DNA of 64,000 nucleotides, from the NCBI RefSeq assembly GCF_003149025.1, contig NZ_QGDV01000003.1:291917-355916 (forward strand). Reading direction: 5' to 3'. The position numbers were made by a program, and so were the translations under genes. This stretch comes from Rathayibacter iranicus NCPPB 2253 = VKM Ac-1602. GTDB lineage: Bacteria; Actinomycetota; Actinomycetes; Actinomycetales; Microbacteriaceae. A model generated the notes under the pieces. The model was not told the origin of the DNA and made no database searches. It worked only from the letters and a program-made list of their open reading frames with translations. Of this stretch, positions 46,800 through 55,914 are shown in pieces (the first letter of the stretch is position 1; every line of letters starts with the position of its first letter).

Positions 46800-47162
46800 T
46801 CAGGCGGGGGTGTCGACGACGCCGACGAAGCGGGTGCCGATGCCGTCGTATTCGTCGCGGCGGTGGCCCTCGGGATGGGGTGGCCATGCGCCCGCCGGAT
46901 GGTCTTCGCACGCGAGGAACGTGAAGTCCGGCCACCACTTCTTGGGGCGGGCGGCCTCAGAACGGCCGCAAACGACGCACACGAGGGTCACCCATACCGG
47001 TCGTCGCCCCGTACGGTTCTCGCGCGACTGAACCAGCCACGGAGGCGGGTCCTGCTCAAGAGCAACGAACTCTTCCTCCGAAAGCTTTGCGGGCAGACCG
47101 TGCCGCACCGCCATCTCAACGGGGATGTCGAGGCGCTGGGCAGCCTCGCGACGCGGAATCAC
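46800..47162 (-). CDS. Small conserved-looking protein with a possible zinc site
   Basis: 120 residues from a GTG start. The N-terminus PRREAAQRLDIPVEMAVRHG looks like a helix-turn-helix, and the middle has PPPWLVQSRENRTGRRPVWV. CVVC and CEDH, about 28 residues apart, could bind zinc. I recall similar unnamed proteins in Microbacteriaceae but cannot assign a function. Confidence 0.6.
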   Translation of the reverse strand: MIPRREAAQRLDIPVEMAVRHGLPAKLSEEEFVALEQDPPPWLVQSRENRTGRRPVWVTLVCVVCGRSEAARPKKWWPDFTFLACEDHPAGAWPPHPEGHRRDEYDGIGTRFVGVVDTPA

Positions 47163-47171
47163 CCGGCCACA

Positions 47172-48206
47172 CTAACCCAGCGCTGGCCGCACGAGCGGCC
47201 GCCGCGGCCGCAGCGAGGCACGCGCAATCAGCCACTCCAGCGGTCCCTGCCCAACCAGCCGGCGCCATCCCAGAGCGAAACTGACGGAGCCGAGGACGAA
47301 AGCGGTCACGAGCGGCCAACTGCGCCACGCCTCGAAATCGAACGGCTCGTACGGCACCAAATACACGGCGAGAGCGACGAGCTGCACTGAGTAGATCGTT
47401 AGCGGCATGGCGCCCACCGCGGCGAGCGGAGCGGTGACTCTGCGCAGGAGCGGCAGCCGCTCGGTGAGCGCCATCGACGCGCCGAGAACGACGGCCGCGA
47501 ATCCGCCTGCCCCAACCAGCTCAGGAGTGGTGCTGGCATGCGCCTCGACCGCCTCTGGCCCACCAAGGATCAGGCCACCGCCGTACCCGAGAACCACAGC
47601 CGCAGCCCCGCCGATCGCGAGCCACCGCGCCGTGGTGTCTGAGCGGATGTTGCACCGCGCGATCAGGAGCCCCAGCACCACGTAGGCCAACCACGACGGG
47701 ACGGGGTAGTACTGGGTCAGCCAGGTGACCGGCAGGGCGGCCAGCACGGACTCCTGGGGCGGCAGCATCGCGAGCCACCTGTTTCCCGAGATCGTGAGTT
47801 CATCGACGAGGAGCGGACCAACGATGGCGATCAGCGCGACCAGCACGGCGAGGACCACCCTCGGTAGGAACAGCAGCAGCGCCGTGACCGCGAACATCAG
47901 GCCGTAGTGCGGCAGGATCACCGCGATCGGCGTCCGGAGCAGGGTCAGGGCCAGACCGAGGGTGAGCACGAGGAGTGCACGTAGCAGGATCGACGCGGTG
48001 TCGCGCCAGGGCTCCGCGGATCGGCCCGCGCCCCCGGTCATCAGTCCGATCGAGACGCCGGCGAGTACGGCGAAGAGCACCGCACTGCGGCCGTCCCAGA
48101 GCATCTCGCGTCCGATCGGAGCGAGGTGGGCGGCGAGCATCCCGAGCACTGCGAGACCTCGCGCGACGTCGAGGCCCGGAAGACGGGAGTCGCGAGCGGC
48201 AGCCAC
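47172..48206 (-). CDS. Multi-pass membrane protein with DUF1624/DUF418-like acyltransferase fold
   Basis: 344 residues, about ten helices. The N-terminus LPGLDVARGLAVLGMLAAHL is typical of the heparan-alpha-glucosaminide N-acetyltransferase-like and DUF418 families, membrane enzymes that move acyl groups to extracytoplasmic sugars. GAMPLTIYSVQLVAL near residue 275 fits as well. GTG start. The substrate is unknown. Confidence 0.75.
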   Translation of the reverse strand: MAAARDSRLPGLDVARGLAVLGMLAAHLAPIGREMLWDGRSAVLFAVLAGVSIGLMTGGAGRSAEPWRDTASILLRALLVLTLGLALTLLRTPIAVILPHYGLMFAVTALLLFLPRVVLAVLVALIAIVGPLLVDELTISGNRWLAMLPPQESVLAALPVTWLTQYYPVPSWLAYVVLGLLIARCNIRSDTTARWLAIGGAAAVVLGYGGGLILGGPEAVEAHASTTPELVGAGGFAAVVLGASMALTERLPLLRRVTAPLAAVGAMPLTIYSVQLVALAVYLVPYEPFDFEAWRSWPLVTAFVLGSVSFALGWRRLVGQGPLEWLIARASLRPRRPLVRPALG

Positions 48207-48247
48207 CCGCTCATCGTGCCAGTTGCTCCCACGATTGCGCCAGGAAT

Positions 48248-48287
48248 GCGGATAGGCGCCCGACCATGAGGTCGAGCGCCTATCCGC
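48248..48287 (-). terminator. Terminator after the Bax-inhibitor-like gene
   Basis: An 18-base stem with one mismatch (GCGGATAGGCGC...GACC with GGTC...GCGCCTATCCGC) and an ATGA loop, 15 bases after the stop of the minus-strand gene. Confidence 0.82.
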
Positions 48288-48301
48288 GAGCAGAGGCTCT
48301 G

Positions 48302-49084
48302 CTACTGGCGGAAGATCGCGATGAGGCGCAGGAGTTCGAGGTACATCCAGACCACGGTGACCAGGATGCCGTAGGCGCCGGTCCAGCCGTAGATGCGCGG
48401 GGCGCGGTTGCGTACGCCCTGCTGGATGAATTCGAAGTCCATCACGAGCGAGTAGGTCGCGAGCGCGATGGCGATGAGGCCGATCACAATGCCCATGAAG
48501 CCGGTCCGCAGACCGAAGCCGCCGCCGACGCCGAACAGGCCGAGGCCGAGGTTCACCAGCGAGAAGACCGCGTAGCTGATCATCCCGATGAAGAAGATTT
48601 TGTTCAGCTTCGGGGAGGTACGGATCTTGCCGTTCATGAACAGTGCCAGAGTGACGCCGATCACGACGACCGTGGCCAGGAGGGCTTGGACTACCGCCCC
48701 CTCGTACCGGGTTTCGAAGAAGCGCGAGATTGCGCCGACTCCGATGCCCTGGGTCGCGGCGTAGCCGAGGATCAGGGCGGGTGAGGGGATTTTCTTGAAC
48801 GCGTTCACGATGCCGAGTACCAGTGCGACGAGCACGGCCGGCAGCATCAGTGCCGGAACGAACCAGCCGACGGCGGCACCCGCGAGGAGCACCACGAAGG
48901 CGAGAGCCGTCTTCGCGAGGGTGTCCTCAATGGTCATCCGATCGGTCTCGACCGAGCTGGCGGCCGGACGGTTGTACATCTGGTCGAGCGTGCCGGGGGA
49001 GACATCCGGGAGGTCCTGCACGCGGCCGGCGTAGCCGCGGTTGCTGAACTCCGGGCGTCCGAACGCCGGATTATTGCTTGCCAT
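48302..49084 (-). CDS. Bax inhibitor-1/YccA-family membrane protein
   Basis: 260 residues with seven helices. The start at 49084 has AGAGGA ahead and yields MASNNPAFGRPEFSNRGY; the frame upstream covers the hairpin at 49141-49194. FVPALMLPAVLVALVLGIVN, GVGAISRFFETRYEG and VMDFEFIQQGVRNRAP (with the family's conserved acidic residue) identify the bacterial YccA/TMBIM-like group. Likely an ion leak channel or protease modulator; unproven. Confidence 0.85.
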   Translation of the reverse strand: MASNNPAFGRPEFSNRGYAGRVQDLPDVSPGTLDQMYNRPAASSVETDRMTIEDTLAKTALAFVVLLAGAAVGWFVPALMLPAVLVALVLGIVNAFKKIPSPALILGYAATQGIGVGAISRFFETRYEGAVVQALLATVVVIGVTLALFMNGKIRTSPKLNKIFFIGMISYAVFSLVNLGLGLFGVGGGFGLRTGFMGIVIGLIAIALATYSLVMDFEFIQQGVRNRAPRIYGWTGAYGILVTVVWMYLELLRLIAIFRQ

Positions 49085-49140
49085 GGTTCCTCTTCTCTCA
49101 GGTGCGCTGGTCTCCGAGGGAACTCGCGGATCTGAGTCGC

Positions 49141-49194
49141 TGTGGGTGCGGGAGACGTCAAGAGTCCGGGAGGACTCTTGACGATGCACCCACA
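49141..49194 (-). promoter_or_regulatory. Two-tier hairpin in the upstream region of the YccA-like gene
   Basis: The inner stem CGTCAAGAGTCC/GGACTCTTGACG (49156-49167 with 49172-49183) is 12 perfect pairs with a GGGA loop. The outer stem TGTGGGTGC/GCACCCACA (49141-49149 with 49186-49194) adds nine more after an asymmetric bulge. It lies about 57 bases ahead of the gene start, between it and the divergent GDPD gene. Confidence 0.65.
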
Positions 49195-49303
49195 CTATCT
49201 GAGAGCACCTCTCAGAGTCTGGCTGTTCACTCCGAGCGGACCTCGACTCCCCCCAGAACCGGCTTGCCGGGGAATGGCAGTGTGGCGCCCGTAGGATCGC
49301 GGC

Positions 49304-50344
49304 ATGTCAGCGCGCCGCACTCCGCTCGTCATCGGTCACCGCGGAGCAAGCGGCTACCGCCCCGAGCACACCCGATCCGCCTACGAACTCGCGCTCGCCC
49401 TGGGGGCCGACGCGCTCGAGCCCGACCTCGTCGCCACCCGGGATGGCGTGCTCGTGCTGAGGCATGAGAACGAGATCTCAGGGACGGCGGATATTGAGCG
49501 CTACGTCGAATTCGCCGAACGCCGCTGCACCAAGCGGATCGACGGGCGTGAGATCACTGGGTGGTTCACCGAGGACTTCACCTGGGCCGAACTCTCTCTC
49601 CTGCGCGCTCGGGAGCGGCTGCCTGCCGTCCGGCCTGCGAGCGCCACCTTCGATGGCCAGTTCCCGCTCCTGCGCTTCAGCGAATTACTCGCTCTGCTTG
49701 ACCGGGCGGCCGAGGACGCTCCCGATGCGCCGCCGGAACTCGTCGTTGAACTCAAGCACGCCACCTACTTCGATGGTCTCGGCCTCTCGCTCGATGTGCT
49801 GCTGCGCCAGGAACTTGCCGCCGCGGGTTGGGGGCCACAGGATCCACGCCTGACGATCGAGAGCTTTGAGAAGACGGTCCTCGAACGCCTCGCGGTGAGC
49901 GGAGTCGGTACCCGCCGCATCTACCTCCTCGAGTCGCGAGGCGCACCCGCCGACCTGGTCACGGCGCACGGCGCCCGCGCGACTCCCTACTCCGCTTTCA
50001 TCACTCCTTCGGGTCTGCGCAACCTCGCCGGCACGGTCCACGGGATCAGCGTCGACAAGAGCATGCTGTTCCGGCGGGACGCCGCGGGCCGCGTCGTCGG
50101 GACGAACTCTCTCGTCGCCGATGCGCACGCCGTCGGGCTCGAGGTCTACTGCTGGACCCTCCGCGCGGAGAACCGCTTCCTCGAAAAAGTCCACCGTCGC
50201 GGCAAGGACCCCGCCGAGCACGGAGCGTGGCAGGAGGAGTTCGCTCTCATCTTGCAAACGGGGATCGACGGCGTCTTTGCGGATCAGCCGGACCTTGCCC
50301 TCAAGGCGCGTGCGACCGATTCCGAGCGCCGGGCGCGGGGATGA
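49304..50344 (+). CDS. Glycerophosphodiester phosphodiesterase
   Basis: 346 residues. The GDPD signature is complete: VIGHRGASGYRPEHT (catalytic His, Arg and Glu), EPDLVATRDGVLVLRHE (metal ligands and second His), ELKHATYF and GIDGVFADQPDLAL. No clear signal peptide, so probably cytoplasmic. Releases glycerol-3-phosphate from phospholipid headgroup diesters. Confidence 0.92.
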   Translation: MSARRTPLVIGHRGASGYRPEHTRSAYELALALGADALEPDLVATRDGVLVLRHENEISGTADIERYVEFAERRCTKRIDGREITGWFTEDFTWAELSLLRARERLPAVRPASATFDGQFPLLRFSELLALLDRAAEDAPDAPPELVVELKHATYFDGLGLSLDVLLRQELAAAGWGPQDPRLTIESFEKTVLERLAVSGVGTRRIYLLESRGAPADLVTAHGARATPYSAFITPSGLRNLAGTVHGISVDKSMLFRRDAAGRVVGTNSLVADAHAVGLEVYCWTLRAENRFLEKVHRRGKDPAEHGAWQEEFALILQTGIDGVFADQPDLALKARATDSERRARG

Positions 50345-50529
50345 GCGCGCCGGTCGCGAGATCGGACATCGATTGACGCTCGGCGCGCGCGGAGGCTCCG
50401 CTGCCATCATCGGCAGACCACTTTGCGCTTTCCTACAGCGCCGCCTCCTGATCGCTACCAGCCACACCTGCACCGATGAGCCTCGCCCCCACCACTGCCG
50501 CCCAGACTGCTGACGAGAGGAGTCGAGCG
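50345..50529. other. Gap ahead of a PAP2 gene
   Basis: No gene. GAGGAG at 50517-50522 is the ribosome site for the next start. The open frame from 50476 is an upstream extension without its own ribosome site. Confidence 0.3.
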
Positions 50530-51414
50530 ATGAGCACCCGCACCCGCATCACCCGCCGCTGGTTCGTCACCGCGTTTCTCGCGGCGCTCGGCGTGGCCGC
50601 TGTTTACTGGCTGGCCGTGCTGACGCCGCAGGGGCAGGGCGTCGAGAACTCGGGTCTGCGCGGAGCCGACCAAGTGTTCGGCCGTGCGACCGGCGCCGCG
50701 GCCGGTACGCTCGCCGATCTCACGCCGATCTCGATGCTCCTCGGCGCGTTCCTCGTCGCGGTGATCGCGCTGATCCGGAGGCGCCCGGCTCTCGCCATCG
50801 CCTCCGTGGGCTCGATCGTTGTCACGGCCACAGTCACGCAAGTGTTGAAGAACGTCGTACTCGAGCGTCCAGAACTGGTCGTTACAGACTCCTGGTACAC
50901 GGGCGGCAGCTTCCCGAGCGGGCATACGGCCGCCGCGGTCTCGGTGGTCTTCGCGCTGGCGATGGTGGTTCCTGGGCGCGGCCGGACGGTCGTCCTCGCC
51001 CTCGGCGGGGTGGTCGTGGTGCTTGTCGGCAACCTGACGATGGCGGCATCCTGGCACCGCGCGAGCGACGTCCTCGGTGCCGACCTCGTGGCTTTGGCGT
51101 CTGCCTCCGTTGCCTGCGCGTGGCTGACGGCTCGGGCCCAGGTGGGCCGTGCACCGAAGCGGGCGCCTCACCGTGGTGCGAGTCGGCTCCTGTTGACGTG
51201 CTCGATCGTCGTTGTTCTGTTGCTGGCCGCACTCGCCGTGCAGGGGATTCAGTACTACCCCGATGACACCAAGGATCTCGCCGCCTTCGTGCTGCTGCAG
51301 CTCTTGGCGGTCTCGACCTCGACTCTCGCCGTGCTCGGCTTCTCGCTGGCCTGGCGCGGGCTGGATGTCGGAGGATCGCTCGCGGCAGCCGTCCCTCGCC
51401 GGCGTGCGGCATGA
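50530..51414 (+). CDS. PAP2-family membrane phosphatase
   Basis: 294 residues, six or seven helices. The lipid phosphatase motifs are KNVVLERPE, GGSFPSGHTAAAVS (catalytic His) and SWHRASDVLGAD. Likely hydrolyses a lipid phosphate such as undecaprenyl pyrophosphate or phosphatidic acid outside the membrane. The ATG at 50530 has AGAGGAG eight bases ahead. Confidence 0.85.
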   Translation: MSTRTRITRRWFVTAFLAALGVAAVYWLAVLTPQGQGVENSGLRGADQVFGRATGAAAGTLADLTPISMLLGAFLVAVIALIRRRPALAIASVGSIVVTATVTQVLKNVVLERPELVVTDSWYTGGSFPSGHTAAAVSVVFALAMVVPGRGRTVVLALGGVVVVLVGNLTMAASWHRASDVLGADLVALASASVACAWLTARAQVGRAPKRAPHRGASRLLLTCSIVVVLLLAALAVQGIQYYPDDTKDLAAFVLLQLLAVSTSTLAVLGFSLAWRGLDVGGSLAAAVPRRRAA

Positions 51415-51457
51415 GTCAGCGCCCGGTGTCGGAGGGTCGACCTACACTCGGAGGGAC

Positions 51458-53914
51458 ATGAGCTTTCTCTTCGATCCGAGCGACTCCCGCGCCACACCGG
51501 TCCTCGTCGGTACTCCCGGCGGCTCCGGCAACGCGCCCCGCAGCGACCCGGCGCACGAGCAGCTGGTCGCGGGGCTGAACCCGCAACAACGCGAGGCGGT
51601 CGAGTACCGAGGTGACGCGCTCCTGATCGTCGCTGGCGCCGGGTCGGGTAAGACGAGCGTGCTGACCCGGCGTATCGCGAGTCTCCTGGGCACTGGCGAG
51701 GCATGGCCGAGCCAGATCCTCGCCATTACCTTCACCAATAAGGCCGCGGCCGAGATGCGTGAGCGCGTCGAGAAGCTGGTGGGGCAGAGGGCCGAAGGGA
51801 TGTGGATCTCGACGTTCCACTCCGCGTGCGTGCGGATCCTGCGCCGCGAGGCCGAGAACTTCGGGATGACCGGCTCGTTCACAATTTACGACTCGGGAGA
51901 TCAGCGGGCGCTGCTCAAGCGCATCGTGAAGGACCTCGAGGCCGACTCGCTCGGAATCACCGTCGCGAGCGCCTCCGCAAAAATCTCGAAGCTCAAGAAC
52001 GAGCTCGCCGACGTCGACTCCTACGCCAGGACCGCCAACCTGAGCGACCCAAACGAGGAGATGTTCCTCCAGGTCTTCCGGGCCTATTCCCGGGCGCTCG
52101 AGGGCGCAAACGCGTTCGACTTTGACGACCTGATCGCTCAGACGGTCTACCTCTTCCGGGCTTTTCCGCACGTCGCGGCGAAGTACCAGCGCCGCTTCCG
52201 GCACGTGCTGGTCGATGAGTACCAGGACACGAACCACGCGCAATACTCGCTGATCCACGAGCTCACTCGGCCGGTTTCCCCCGCGACAATGGCGGCCGCG
52301 CAGTTCGACCGGCCCTACCGCGGACCTGTCACCGCAGACGGCTCAATTCCGGGGGCCTCGCTCACCGTCGTTGGCGACTCCGACCAGTCGATCTATGCGT
52401 TCCGCGGCGCCGATATCCGCAACATCGTCGAGTTCGAGCGCGACTTCCCGGGCTGCCGGGTAATCCTGCTCGAGCAGAACTATCGCTCCACGCAGAACAT
52501 CCTGTCGGCGGCTAACGCCGTCATCTCGAACAATTTCAACCGCCGCGCGAAAAACCTCTGGTCCTCCAGCGGCGACGGCGAGAAAATCGTCGGCTACACA
52601 GGATATTCGGGGCACGATGAGGCGCAGTTCGTCGTCGACGAGATTGCCCGACTCCACGCGGCCGGCACCGGCTACGACCAGATCGCCGTGTTCTACCGAA
52701 CCAACGCGCAGACGCGCGCGCTCGAGGAAATCTTCATCCGCTCGGCGCTGCCCTACCGGATTCTCGGCGGCACGAAGTTCTACGAGCGTGCCGAGATTAA
52801 GGACGCGCTGGCCTACCTGATCGCGGTCGCCAACCCGGCCGACGTGCTGGCACTGCGACGCATCATGAACACGCCCAAGCGTGGCATCGGTCCGGCGACC
52901 CAGGCGCAGTTGCAGTCGTTCGCCGACACCAACGTGGTAACGCTGCGCGAGGCCATGCGCAACGCCGGCTCGCTGGGGATGGGGCCAAAGGTAACGAAGG
53001 CGATCGTCGACCTCGCGACGCTCCTCGACGAGTGCGCGCTGATGCTCGACCCTGCTCGAGAGGGCGGGGAGGCCAAAGTGCACGAGGTGCTGACCGCGCT
53101 GCTCACCCGCAGCGGTTACCTCGACATGCTCCGCTCCAGCCGCGACCCGCAGGATGAGGCGCGGGCCGAGAACGTGGATGAGCTGATTGCCGTCACGAAG
53201 GAGTTCGCGCGGAACAACCCCGACGGCGGCCTGGTCGACTTCCTCACCGAGGTCTCGCTCGTCGCCGCGGCGGACGACCTGGAAGACGACTCCGGCACGG
53301 TCTCGTTGATGACTCTGCACACGGCGAAGGGTCTGGAGTACGACGCGGTCTTCCTCACCGGGATCGAGGAGGATCTGCTGCCGCACCGGATCTCGGCGAA
53401 CGAGCCGGGCGGGCCAGCCGAGGAGCGGCGCCTGTTCTATGTGGGCATCACCCGCGCGCGTAAGCGCCTCTACCTCTCGCTGGCGATGACCCGTGCGCAG
53501 TACGGCGAGACGTCGGTCGCGATGCCGAGCCGGTTTCTGCAGGAAATTCCGGGCGAGCTGATCCAGTGGCGGCAGTCGCCGGGAGCGGCGACCTCGCGCG
53601 GCGGCACGCAGCCGCGGGCGCTCAACGCCCAGCGGCCGGGATTTGGCCGGTCTCGCTCGAACACCGAGTTCCGGGAGGCGCTTGCCGCGGCTCCTAAGGC
53701 CAAGGGGGAGTTCCCCAACCGCATCACGGGGATGGTGCGCGACAACGGCGACCTTGAGCTGATTGCGGGCGATCGCATTCGGCACACCGACTTCGGCGAG
53801 GGCCGGGTCAACGCGGTGACCGGCGAGGGCAGCAAGCGCGTGGCGCACGTGCTGTTCGACCAGGTCGGTGCCAAGAAGCTGTTGATCAAAGTCGCGCCGA
53901 TCGAGAAGGTCTAG
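51458..53914 (+). CDS. pcrA: ATP-dependent DNA helicase UvrD/PcrA
   Basis: 818 residues, superfamily 1A. Walker A is VAGAGSGKTSVLTRR; motif II is VDEYQDTN; motif III is GDSDQSIYAFRGAD; LEQNYRSTQNIL, HTAKGLEYDAVFL and GITRARKRLYLS complete motifs IV-VI. The start at 51458 has GGAGGG ahead. Unwinds DNA in excision and mismatch-type repair and replication restart. The C-terminal RNA polymerase-binding Tudor-like domain is present (GDRIRHTDFGEGRVNAV). Confidence 0.95.
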   Translation: MSFLFDPSDSRATPVLVGTPGGSGNAPRSDPAHEQLVAGLNPQQREAVEYRGDALLIVAGAGSGKTSVLTRRIASLLGTGEAWPSQILAITFTNKAAAEMRERVEKLVGQRAEGMWISTFHSACVRILRREAENFGMTGSFTIYDSGDQRALLKRIVKDLEADSLGITVASASAKISKLKNELADVDSYARTANLSDPNEEMFLQVFRAYSRALEGANAFDFDDLIAQTVYLFRAFPHVAAKYQRRFRHVLVDEYQDTNHAQYSLIHELTRPVSPATMAAAQFDRPYRGPVTADGSIPGASLTVVGDSDQSIYAFRGADIRNIVEFERDFPGCRVILLEQNYRSTQNILSAANAVISNNFNRRAKNLWSSSGDGEKIVGYTGYSGHDEAQFVVDEIARLHAAGTGYDQIAVFYRTNAQTRALEEIFIRSALPYRILGGTKFYERAEIKDALAYLIAVANPADVLALRRIMNTPKRGIGPATQAQLQSFADTNVVTLREAMRNAGSLGMGPKVTKAIVDLATLLDECALMLDPAREGGEAKVHEVLTALLTRSGYLDMLRSSRDPQDEARAENVDELIAVTKEFARNNPDGGLVDFLTEVSLVAAADDLEDDSGTVSLMTLHTAKGLEYDAVFLTGIEEDLLPHRISANEPGGPAEERRLFYVGITRARKRLYLSLAMTRAQYGETSVAMPSRFLQEIPGELIQWRQSPGAATSRGGTQPRALNAQRPGFGRSRSNTEFREALAAAPKAKGEFPNRITGMVRDNGDLELIAGDRIRHTDFGEGRVNAVTGEGSKRVAHVLFDQVGAKKLLIKVAPIEKV

Positions 53915-53918
53915 TCCG

Positions 53919-54509
53919 GTGGCGGGCGGCTCCGACGCGGCGCGGCTCGCGACGGAGGGGTTCTCGCCCGCCGTGCTCGGGGTCGTCGTGCCCATCGTGG
54001 TCGGCGCGCGGGTCGCGGATCCGCCGCTGCTCGGCGTGGCCTGGGGCGCGCTCGCCGCGCTGTTCGTCGGCGCGGTGCCCTACCTGGTGATCCGTGCGCT
54101 GATGCGCAGCGGCCGGATTCACGGCGACCACCACGTACCGGATCGGCGCGAGCGGGCGTTGCCGATCGGCCTGGCGCTGGTCTCGATCGTGGTTGGCGTG
54201 ATGCTGCTCGCCGCTCTTGGCGCCCCGGCCGCGGTAACGACCTTCGGCGTGGTGACCGTTGCGGTGGTGGTCGCGGTGGGGGTCGTGAACCTCGTTTGGA
54301 AGCTCTCGGGCCATGCGGCCGTCGCCGCGACCTGTGCGGTGGTCGTCCTGATCGCCTACGGCCCGCTGTCGCTCGCGGTCACCGCGCCGATCGTGCTCTG
54401 GGTGCTCTGGTCCCGGGTCCGCCTCGGCGCCCACACTCCCGCGCAGGTGCTCGCGGGCGCCGCGACCGGCGCCGCTCTCTCCTCCGCGATCTGGACCCTC
54501 CTGCCCTAA
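53919..54509 (+). CDS. PAP2-like membrane protein
   Basis: 196 residues, six helices, GTG start four bases after pcrA. WKLSGHAAVAAT matches the middle PAP2 motif and WSRVRLGAHTPAQVLAGA the last one, but the first phosphate-binding motif is weak and the usual final aspartate is glutamine. It is either a divergent phosphatase or an inactive relative. Confidence 0.7.
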   Translation: MAGGSDAARLATEGFSPAVLGVVVPIVVGARVADPPLLGVAWGALAALFVGAVPYLVIRALMRSGRIHGDHHVPDRRERALPIGLALVSIVVGVMLLAALGAPAAVTTFGVVTVAVVVAVGVVNLVWKLSGHAAVAATCAVVVLIAYGPLSLAVTAPIVLWVLWSRVRLGAHTPAQVLAGAATGAALSSAIWTLLP

Positions 54510-54530
54510 CCCGCGCGCCGTCCCCCTGTG

Positions 54531-54585
54531 AGATGCCTCTTGAGTACGCGACTCGCCGACGGAGGCGTGCCGAAGAGGCATCTCG
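54531..54585. repeat. 12-base perfect inverted repeat
   Basis: GAGATGCCTCTT (54531-54542) and AAGAGGCATCTC (54574-54585), followed by GCGG, lie 21 bases after the PAP2-like gene. The outer GAGATGC/GCATCTCGC resembles the arms of the dispersed palindromic element but the core differs. A terminator role is likely. Confidence 0.5.
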
Positions 54586-54668
54586 CGGTCGGTCTGGCGC
54601 CTCGCTACAGTCAGGATGTTGCGGGTGATCCCATGGACGCGGCGTCCTGCAGGAGGAACGAGGCGCGG

Positions 54669-54965
54669 ATGAGCGGCGTGGCCACGCTGTACACGAACGC
54701 GATGGTGACGGCTCCGTTCGCGCTCGCGGTGATCGCGGAGGCGACCGGGTCGCGGGTGGTCGGCGCGAGGACCGCCGATGCGCATGTGCCGCTGTACAGC
54801 GGTCCGACGAGCGCCCGCATCGAGATCGCGGGCTTCGGCGACAGCGTGCCGGTGACCGTCGACGTCCGGGACGAGCGTGGGCTGCAGGAAGCGCGTGCGG
54901 CCGCGCAGGCGCTCGGCCTCGAGCTGGCGGCCTACGCGGGCTGGGTTGTCACTCCCGGATTCTGA
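54669..54965 (+). CDS. Small protein of unknown function
   Basis: 98 residues from ATG 54669 (MSGVATLYTNAMVTAPFALA), with GAGGAACGAGG upstream; ATG 54633 is an in-frame alternative. Ala/Val-rich with alternating strands and helices (ARIEIAGFGDSVPVTVDVRD), and no membrane segment. Ends directly against the stop of the converging gene. I do not recognise a family. Confidence 0.5.
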   Translation: MSGVATLYTNAMVTAPFALAVIAEATGSRVVGARTADAHVPLYSGPTSARIEIAGFGDSVPVTVDVRDERGLQEARAAAQALGLELAAYAGWVVTPGF

Positions 54966-55742
54966 TCAGCCGCGGTGTACCCGGGCGAGGTAGTAGCGGC
55001 TCGGCGCCGTGCGGACGACGGCGGGAAGGAGACGGTAGACGGCGAAGGTGCGCCTGAGTGTCCGGGCGAACCGTCGCTCCTGCCGGTCATCCCAGCAGAA
55101 GCCGAACGGTGCGCGAAGCGGGGCGGGGAGTAGTCCCGCCGTCAGCAGTCGGAGATACGGGCCGAAAGGGCGCAGATACCACGCTGCGATGCTCGCACCG
55201 AGGAGGTCATGGGCGACCCTGCGTGCCTGCGGGGTGACCTCGAGGCGAGCGAGTTGCGCCTCCCAGTAGGTATCGAAGGCGGCACGAGTCTCGGGCCAGA
55301 GTTCCTCGGGCATCTGCAGTGCTGTACCGACGACGACCGAGCGGCGCACGATGTCGTCGGCCTCCTCGGGATCCAGTGCGCCGAACGCACCCTCGTAGAG
55401 CTGCAGCATCGATTGCGTGAGCGTGGCGGCAACCCAGCGCTGCAGCTCCGGATCGAACGCCGTGTAGCCGGGTCCGTGGACGGGAACGTGGGCGCGGTTC
55501 ACCCGGCGGCGCACGGCGCGGACGTCCTCCGGTGTGCCGTAGTGCAGCACGTATAAGTAGGAGAGCGTGCCGTGCAGGCGGTTCACCGCGCGATCGACGA
55601 AGTCGGAGTGGTCGGCGACCCCTTGCCCGACGGCCGGGTGCGCGATTTGCAGGAGGATCGCGCGTGCCCCCGCGAGCAGGAAGATGCCCTCGCGGAACAC
55701 GTCGGGTCGGGATCGCGAGCGAGAGGGGCGAGCGAACGGCAT
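54966..55742 (-). CDS. Oxygenase MpaB-family (DUF2236) protein
   Basis: 258 residues, mostly helical. [25 protein letters not shown] near residue 25 and [24 protein letters not shown] are the DUF2236 signature, including histidines proposed in the family to bind haem. Related to latex-clearing protein and MpaB. The start at 55742 replaces a longer frame antisense to sucC. The substrate is unknown. Confidence 0.85.
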   Translation of the reverse strand: MPFARPSRSRSRPDVFREGIFLLAGARAILLQIAHPAVGQGVADHSDFVDRAVNRLHGTLSYLYVLHYGTPEDVRAVRRRVNRAHVPVHGPGYTAFDPELQRWVAATLTQSMLQLYEGAFGALDPEEADDIVRRSVVVGTALQMPEELWPETRAAFDTYWEAQLARLEVTPQARRVAHDLLGASIAAWYLRPFGPYLRLLTAGLLPAPLRAPFGFCWDDRQERRFARTLRRTFAVYRLLPAVVRTAPSRYYLARVHRG

Positions 55743-55914
55743 GCGCTCCACGCTACGCGGCGGGACGGCGGCGGGCGCAGATTGGCGGGAGGACAGCGCG
55801 GAGTGCTCTCGGAGTAGACTCGGCGCGGCCCAGGGACAGTGCCGAGACTCCGGCGACGTCCGGGCCACCTCGACTCGAAATTCAAGCGCGCTCGGCGCGG
55901 AATGGGAATGCAGC

